From: Gammaproteobacteria bacterium
GTDB taxonomy: Bacteria > Pseudomonadota > Gammaproteobacteria > SZUA-140
Length of the DNA stretch: 9,987 nucleotides
NCBI GenBank assembly: GCA_026994735.1
Contig: JALWQD010000375.1
Location: 935 to 10,921, forward strand
Direction of reading: 5' to 3'
The notes below the pieces were generated by a model. The model was given only the letters and a program-made list of their open reading frames with translations, was not told where the DNA came from and did no database searches. The position numbers were made by a program, and so were the translations under genes. Shown here one piece after another: positions 6,147 to 9,987 of the stretch (position 1 is its first letter; every line of letters begins with the position of its first letter).

Positions 6147-7688
6147 TCAAACCTGTGGATGAGAACGCAATTCAGGCGCCAATAGCCTGTTCATAGCATG
6201 CAGATAAGCCTTCGCAGAGGCAATCACGATATCGGTATCCGCTCCCTGACCATTGATAATACGTCCCTCCTTTTCAATGCGCACACTGACTTCACCCAGC
6301 GAGTCTGTACCGCTAGTGATTGCCTTGACGGAATACAATTGCAAATGACTGCCCGAGTTCAGGAGTTTGTCAATGGCACGATATGTAGCATCAACAGGAC
6401 CGCCACCGTTCGCTGAGGTCGACTTTTCTTCGCCGTCATAGCTAAGTGTGATTTTAGCCAAGGGGGTTTCCCCTGTCTCAGAGCAAACACGTAATGAGAG
6501 CAGCTTTACACGCTCATGTCCTTCTGCCAATTCTGATTCCGTTACCAGAGCAATGAGGTCTTCATCATAAATCTCATGCTTCTTGTCAGCGAGAGTCTTA
6601 AAGCGGGAAAAGGCCTCATTGACGGCCTCTTCTGAATCAAAGCTGACGCCCAGTTCAGCAAGACGTGTACGAAAGGCATTCCGGCCGGAATGCTTGCCCA
6701 TCACCATACGATTGGCAGACCAGCCGACATCCTCTGCGCGCATGATTTCATAAGTCTCACGGCTTTTCAGGACACCGTCCTGATGGATACCGGATTCATG
6801 GGCAAAGGCATTAACGCCAACGATTGATTTGTTTGGCTGGACAGCAAAACCGGTCACGGAAGAGACCAAACGGCTGCAAGGAACAATCTGACTGACATCC
6901 AGAGTTGTATCACAGGGAAAGACATCCTGACGTGTCCTAACGGCCATTACCAGCTCTTCCAGAGCGGCATTTCCGGCGCGTTCACCGAGGCCGTTAATGG
7001 TACATTCGACCTGGCGGGCGCCGCTGAGAACCGCCGACAGCGAATTCGCTACAGCGAGGCCAAGATCATTATGGCAATGGACGGAAAATATCGCCTTGTC
7101 AGCATTCGGGATGCGATCTATCAGCTCACGCAACAGGGAACCGAACTGCCCGGGAATATTATAGCCGACAGTATCCGGTATATTAATCGTTGTTGCCCCG
7201 GCAGCAATAACAGCCTCAATAACCCGGCACAGAAAATCACTTTCTGAACGCCCGGCATCTTCAGGAGAAAATTCGACATCATCGGTAAACTGACGGGCAT
7301 ACTTGACCGCATGGACGGCCTGGGCGAGGACATCATCAGCCGACATGCGCAGCTTCTTTTCCATATGGATAGGTGAAGTGGCAATAAAAGTATGAATACG
7401 CCGGGGCGCTTGTTTACCCAAGGCCTGTGCCGAACGCTCAATGTCACGATCCAGTGCCCGTGCAAGTGCGCAGACAGTCCCTTCTGTTACCGCGTCAGAG
7501 ACGGCTTTAACCGCCTCAAAGTCACCGACACTAGCGGCAGGAAAACCCGCTTCAATCACATCGACCCGCATCCGTTCCAGGGCACGAGCAATACGAACCT
7601 TTTCGTCGCGTGTCATCGAAGCACCAGGACTCTGCTCACCATCACGCAAAGTGGTATCAAAAATGATGAGTTTCTCTGGTTTTTTCAC
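6147..7688 (-). CDS. leuA: 2-isopropylmalate synthase
   Basis: LeuA condenses acetyl-CoA with 2-oxoisovalerate to give 2-isopropylmalate, the committed step of leucine synthesis, in the cytoplasm. With a GTG start at 7688 the protein has 513 residues, the usual size of the full-length bacterial enzyme. The catalytic TIM barrel opens with IIFDTTLRDGEQSPGASM (8-25), including Arg15 and metal ligand Asp16. HCHNDLGLA (204-212) and NGLGERAGNA (232-241) supply the other metal ligands His204, His206 and Asn240. HESGIHQDG (297-305) is the linker-region signature. Residues from about 391 to 505 form the leucine-binding regulatory domain (NGGGPVDA, 427-434), so feedback inhibition by leucine is expected. 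The GTG has AGGGGA seven bases upstream; a longer frame from a TTG at 7751 lacks this and adds 21 atypical residues. The gene follows mazG by 71 bases and precedes the DLH-like gene by 16; leuB, leuC and leuD are not in the window. Confidence 0.97.
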   Translation of the reverse strand: MKKPEKLIIFDTTLRDGEQSPGASMTRDEKVRIARALERMRVDVIEAGFPAASVGDFEAVKAVSDAVTEGTVCALARALDRDIERSAQALGKQAPRRIHTFIATSPIHMEKKLRMSADDVLAQAVHAVKYARQFTDDVEFSPEDAGRSESDFLCRVIEAVIAAGATTINIPDTVGYNIPGQFGSLLRELIDRIPNADKAIFSVHCHNDLGLAVANSLSAVLSGARQVECTINGLGERAGNAALEELVMAVRTRQDVFPCDTTLDVSQIVPCSRLVSSVTGFAVQPNKSIVGVNAFAHESGIHQDGVLKSRETYEIMRAEDVGWSANRMVMGKHSGRNAFRTRLAELGVSFDSEEAVNEAFSRFKTLADKKHEIYDEDLIALVTESELAEGHERVKLLSLRVCSETGETPLAKITLSYDGEEKSTSANGGGPVDATYRAIDKLLNSGSHLQLYSVKAITSGTDSLGEVSVRIEKEGRIINGQGADTDIVIASAKAYLHAMNRLLAPELRSHPQV

Positions 7689-7695
7689 CCTCGTA

Positions 7696-7701
7696 TCCCC
7701 T
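7696..7701 (-). promoter_or_regulatory. leuA: Shine-Dalgarno site supporting the GTG start of leuA
   Basis: AGGGGA on the minus strand lies seven bases before GTG 7688-7686. A 9-codon frame (ATG 7711, peptide MLTQGIRG) ends with a TGA that overlaps this GTG as GTGA; its start has no good ribosome site of its own. Confidence 0.6.
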
Positions 7702-7759
7702 GTGTCAGCATGCTTGCAAGTGTACCTGAGCGCGTAACAAAGGCAAAACAAGTACTGTA

Positions 7760-8563
7760 TTAGACAGCGTCCTCATCCTTTGCCTGTTGCCAGAGCCACA
7801 GTAATTTCTCGGACGAGGTTTCAGCAACAGTTGTTTGCTCATCGAGCAGGCACTTCTCGACATAGCTGAAGCGTTTGACAAAGCGGTTATTGGCACCACG
7901 AAGGGCCGCTTCCGCATCAATGCCGCAATGACGGGCAAGATTGCTCGTGGCCAGCAGCAGATCTCCGATTTCTGCTTCGAGATGTTGCTGTGACTTACCT
8001 TGCTGCAATTCTTCGCCGACTTCGCGCAATTCTTCAGTAACCTTTGCCAGTGCTTCTGTTTCATTTCGCCAATCAAAACCAGCCAAGGCCGCACGTTGCA
8101 ATAATTTCCTTGCCCGCAACAGAGCAGGAAGAGCACGGGAAACCTCTGCCAGGCTACCGTCAGTGACGGATTCCTGGCGACCATTTTGGCGCCGTTCCTG
8201 AGCCTTTATGCGCAACCAGTCCTGACGCTGTTCAGCAGTGCTAGCGTATTGCCGTGACGAGAAAACATGTGGATGCCGGCGCACGAGTTTCTCACAGACG
8301 CCATCAATGACCTCTGAGTAGGTGAAATGCCCCGCTTCTTCAGCAATCCAGGCATAGAAGACAATATGGAAGAGCAGGTCACCCAGTTCATCACAAATAT
8401 CTTCGGGATGACCATTGTCAACGGCCTCGACAAGCTCATAGACTTCTTCAAGGGTATAAGGCAGCAGACTTGTTGGAGTCTGTGCCCGGTCCCAGGAACA
8501 ACCACTCTCTGGATCACGTAAGCGGGCCATAATGGCCCGCAGACGATCGCCATCTGTCGTCAT
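7760..8563 (-). CDS. mazG: Nucleoside triphosphate pyrophosphohydrolase MazG
   Basis: MazG hydrolyses (deoxy)nucleoside triphosphates to monophosphates and pyrophosphate, removing aberrant nucleotides and influencing the stringent response in E. coli. The 267-residue length is close to that of the E. coli protein, and both domains of the two-domain form are present. The N-terminal half has CSWDRAQTP (22-30), LEEVYELVEA (38-47) and DELGDLLFHIVFY (58-70), with the metal-binding Glu/Asp set E39, E40, E43, E59 and D62, followed by KLVRRHPHVF (92-101). The C-terminal half repeats the pattern with KVTEELREVGEEL (174-186) and EAEIGDLLLATSNLARH (196-212), ending in NNRFVKRF (225-232). All expected acidic ligands are visible, so the enzyme should be active. 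The gene starts nine bases after the membrane-protein stop with only a weak ribosome site (TAGAG), suggesting coupled translation, and is followed by leuA. Confidence 0.95.
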   Translation of the reverse strand: MTTDGDRLRAIMARLRDPESGCSWDRAQTPTSLLPYTLEEVYELVEAVDNGHPEDICDELGDLLFHIVFYAWIAEEAGHFTYSEVIDGVCEKLVRRHPHVFSSRQYASTAEQRQDWLRIKAQERRQNGRQESVTDGSLAEVSRALPALLRARKLLQRAALAGFDWRNETEALAKVTEELREVGEELQQGKSQQHLEAEIGDLLLATSNLARHCGIDAEAALRGANNRFVKRFSYVEKCLLDEQTTVAETSSEKLLWLWQQAKDEDAV

Positions 8564-8572
8564 GATGACGCT

Positions 8573-8905
8573 CTATGATTGCTGTACTGACTCGCTCGGA
8601 GCTTCTTTGCGGGAAATCCGCATAACACTGCGATAACCGAGTCTGAAGAGACTGCGGCCAATATCATCAAAAACCTCAAAAAAGCGTGTCGAGCGCATAA
8701 TATAAAAGCAGAAAAAGACCATTAAAAACAAGGTCAAGGGCAGCGCGATAAACATGCCGGTAATGACGCCAACAATACCGGCAAACTGAACCCAGGTGGC
8801 CAGCAGAAGCAATGCTGTAGCGCCATACCAGACGAACACCACATAGGTAAAAAATGACAGTACGACAAACTGCAAGATGCGTGTCACGATTCCTTCAAAA
8901 TTCAT
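8573..8905 (-). CDS. Small two-helix inner-membrane protein of unknown function
   Basis: The 110-residue protein is not recognised as a named family. Two long hydrophobic segments at about 10-37 and 41-69 predict a membrane hairpin. The C-terminal 40 residues are polar and rich in Arg and Lys (RSTRFF, FRLGYRSVMRISRK), which fits a cytoplasmic tail by the positive-inside rule. There is no cleavable signal peptide and no catalytic motif. A strong AGGAGG (8916-8911) sits five bases before the ATG, so translation should be efficient. It is probably the first gene of an operon with mazG (nine-base gap), leuA and the DLH-like gene. A link with MazG is suggested only by position. Confidence 0.75.
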   Translation of the reverse strand: MNFEGIVTRILQFVVLSFFTYVVFVWYGATALLLLATWVQFAGIVGVITGMFIALPLTLFLMVFFCFYIMRSTRFFEVFDDIGRSLFRLGYRSVMRISRKEAPSESVQQS

Positions 8906-8930
8906 ATCCCCCTCCTCTCACCTCAATATA

Positions 8931-8936
8931 TTTATA
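8931..8936 (-). promoter_or_regulatory. Possible -10 box upstream of the membrane protein-mazG-leuA operon
   Basis: On the minus strand TATAAA (8936-8931) matches the -10 consensus at five of six positions and lies 25 bases before the ATG at 8905. The best -35 candidate at 17-base spacing (TCGTGA) is poor. The box touches the end of the long inverted repeat at 8936-8990, so a repressor or DNA structure there could control it. Confidence 0.3.
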
Positions 8937-8990
8937 TGCTTGGTCACGTTTAATCACGAAACTGACTGGTTTCGCTCCAGCACCAAGCAT
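8936..8990. repeat. Nested inverted repeat in the spacer before the mazG operon
   Basis: ATGCTTGGT (8936-8944) and ACCAAGCAT (8982-8990) are perfect 9-base arms. Inside them CGAAAC (8957-8962) and GTTTCG (8969-8974) form a second perfect 6-base stem around TGACTG. The whole could fold as a 55-base two-tier hairpin or act as an operator. No T-tract follows on either strand, so it does not look like an intrinsic terminator. Confidence 0.5.
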
Positions 8991-8998
8991 TCCCCCTC

Positions 8999-9041
8999 AC
9001 TTGCTATGTCAATCTAGTCAATCCTTCGCTTTTAAGCAAGT
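8999..9041. repeat. Second inverted repeat enclosing tandem TTGAC boxes
   Basis: ACTTGCT (8999-9005) and AGCAAGT (9035-9041) are perfect 7-base arms. Between them the direct repeat GTCAATC occurs twice (9008-9014, 9017-9023); on the minus strand this reads TTGACT then TTGACA, the latter a perfect -35 hexamer. Its best -10 partner, AATGCT about 15 bases downstream, is weak and overlaps an arm of the neighbouring inverted repeat. Confidence 0.35.
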
Positions 9042-9062
9042 ACCGCCGATTCTCTACAGTCA

Positions 9063-9644
9063 TCAGCTTGCTGGTTTTCGGGCAACAAGCTGAGCCAGGT
9101 CACGGAAGCCATGTGTCGTATCGCCCTGCACGCCTTCCTCACGATAGAACAAGAGATGAAAGTCACTAAAAAACCGCAATAATTCATTGTCAGCAAGACG
9201 GTAAATCGCTTGTGATGGTCCGGCTGAACTGACACAGGTACGGGTAAAGGTTTGATAAAAGATCAAGCCCCCAGGACGCAGGATCTTGATCAACTGTGGT
9301 ATGAGGTCACGGTCAAGAAAATGACTGACCACAATGACATCATAACTGCCAGAGTCTGGAGGCTGTTGGAGGATATCGCGCACAGCAGTGGTCACTTGCA
9401 AGCCCATCTCCGTGGCCTGCCGGGCGAGATTATCAACGGCAACAGGTGAAATATCCCAAGCCTCTACCTGCAATCCCTGGCTTGCCAGAAAGAGTGCGTT
9501 GCCACCGAGGCCACAGGCAATTTCCAGAGCTGTTCCCGCAGCCGGCAAAAGGTGCGCATTGTCATTGAGGAGGTGGCAAGGCTGAGCGGGAGCCCCGGAA
9601 CCACGGGTATAGATATCATCCCATTTTTGTCGTGTATCAGTCAT
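9063..9644 (-). CDS. Class I SAM-dependent methyltransferase, TehB-like
   Basis: The 193-residue protein has the seven-strand SAM-binding fold. Motif I is ALEIACGLGGNALFLA (39-54). The acidic residue that usually binds the ribose is Asp64 in VEAWDIS. Asp90 (VRDIL) should lie by the adenine, YDVIVVSHFL (101-110) is motif II/IV, and LRPGGLIFYQTF (122-133) is the conserved post-IV strand. The arrangement is closest to TehB and related small-molecule methyltransferases, with a variable C-terminal cap instead of a DNA- or RNA-recognition domain. The substrate cannot be told. TehB in E. coli contributes to tellurite resistance, but that function should not be transferred without evidence. The ATG at 9644 has AGGA (9655-9652) seven bases upstream; an in-frame TTG at 9650 is too close to that site. 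The gene follows trkH by 42 bases on the same strand and may be co-transcribed. Confidence 0.85.
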   Translation of the reverse strand: MTDTRQKWDDIYTRGSGAPAQPCHLLNDNAHLLPAAGTALEIACGLGGNALFLASQGLQVEAWDISPVAVDNLARQATEMGLQVTTAVRDILQQPPDSGSYDVIVVSHFLDRDLIPQLIKILRPGGLIFYQTFTRTCVSSAGPSQAIYRLADNELLRFFSDFHLLFYREEGVQGDTTHGFRDLAQLVARKPAS

Positions 9645-9686
9645 TTTCAAGTCCTAAAATGCAATTAATCAGGTTATCAATGCCGT

Positions 9687-9987
9687 TCAACGGCGCCAGA
9701 AAGCCGGCGTACAAAGCACCAGCAACGTAATGATTTCCAGGCGCCCCAGTAACATGGGAAAACAAAGCACCCATTTGGCGACATCATTGAGAGCGGCGTA
9801 GTTGGCGGCCACATCCCCCAGGCCTGGCCCGAGATTATTGATACCGGCAGCAACGGCGGACAAGGCCGTGACCAAATCCAACCCTGTCGCCGCCAGCACC
9901 AGGGACATAATACAAAAACTCAGGATATAGAGAGAGAAAAAACCCCAGACTGATTCAACAACCCGTTGTTGCATGGGTTTACCGCCG
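9687..9987 (-). CDS. trkH: Trk potassium uptake transmembrane protein, C-terminal part (5' end beyond right edge)
   Basis: The last 99 residues are visible and the frame is open to the right edge (GGKPMQQRVV...); the ATG at 9974 is internal. The segment matches the end of TrkH: a membrane helix (VWGFFSLYILSFCIMSLVL), then INNLGPGLGDVAANYAALND, which contains the fourth pore loop with the selectivity-filter Gly. The terminal ALNDVAKWVLCFPMLLGRLE and LLVLCTPAFWRR are near-diagnostic for the family. TrkH is the potassium-translocating subunit in the inner membrane and works with the cytoplasmic NAD/nucleotide-binding protein TrkA, which may lie beyond the edge. The stop at 9689-9687 is followed on the same strand by the methyltransferase gene, with no terminator visible between them. 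Confidence 0.92.
   Translation of the reverse strand, partial: GGKPMQQRVVESVWGFFSLYILSFCIMSLVLAATGLDLVTALSAVAAGINNLGPGLGDVAANYAALNDVAKWVLCFPMLLGRLEIITLLVLCTPAFWRR

Noticed and set aside
7441..7737. A 98-codon plus-strand open frame opposite the start of leuA.
   Set aside because: It lies antisense to conserved LeuA codons, has biased composition typical of an antisense shadow, and shows no motif.
6147..7751. A longer leuA from a TTG at 7751.
   Set aside because: The extra 21 residues are unlike the family, and the GTG at 7688 has AGGGGA at ideal spacing.
7689..7759. A leucine attenuator or leader peptide upstream of leuA.
   Set aside because: No run of Leu codons, no competing hairpins and no T-tract are present in the 71-base gap.
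9063..9644. Naming the methyltransferase tehB.
   Set aside because: Only the general SAM-binding motifs are shared; no tehA neighbour or specific tellurite signature is seen.

Overview
The window looks like chromosomal DNA of a proteobacterium, most likely a gammaproteobacterium. The indicators are the TrkH C-terminus, the two-domain MazG, the full-length LeuA with its leucine-sensing domain, and Shine-Dalgarno sites of the AGGAG type. The genus cannot be told from the sequence. No rRNA, tRNA, CRISPR array or intact mobile element is visible.

Left block (1-3184, minus strand): two paralogous exported proteins of the SBBP (seven-bladed beta-propeller) family lie in tandem and overlap by an ATGA. 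The upstream copy (725 aa) is complete and has seven recognisable repeats. The downstream copy runs off the left edge and is visible only as its signal peptide, N-terminal domain and first repeats.

Divergent spacer (3185-3782): about 600 bases without a convincing gene. It holds a perfect 7-5-7 palindrome next to a -10-like box upstream of the propeller genes, a strong stem-loop with the core GAGTCAGGCTC, and a second short hairpin.

Plus-strand pair (3783-5277): a secreted seven-repeat lactonase-family propeller is followed one base later by a small MIF-type tautomerase. The real tautomerase start (MPLL...) exposes the catalytic N-terminal proline.

Minus-strand block (5402-9987, read right to left): the C-terminal end of the potassium transporter TrkH, a TehB-like class I methyltransferase, a roughly 157-base spacer with nested inverted repeats and promoter-like boxes, a two-helix membrane protein of unknown function, mazG, leuA, and an exported dienelactone-hydrolase-like protein that lacks the usual nucleophile. 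The last four genes are closely spaced (9, 71 and 16 bases) and probably form one operon. This combines nucleotide-pool cleaning (MazG), the committed step of leucine synthesis (LeuA) and a probable pseudo-enzyme.

Most genes are housekeeping or recognisable families. The least explained parts are the tandem propeller pair and its operator-like palindrome, the lactonase/tautomerase pair facing a nucleophile-less DLH-like protein, and the structured spacer upstream of the membrane protein-mazG-leuA operon. I see no convincing new defence or mobile system.
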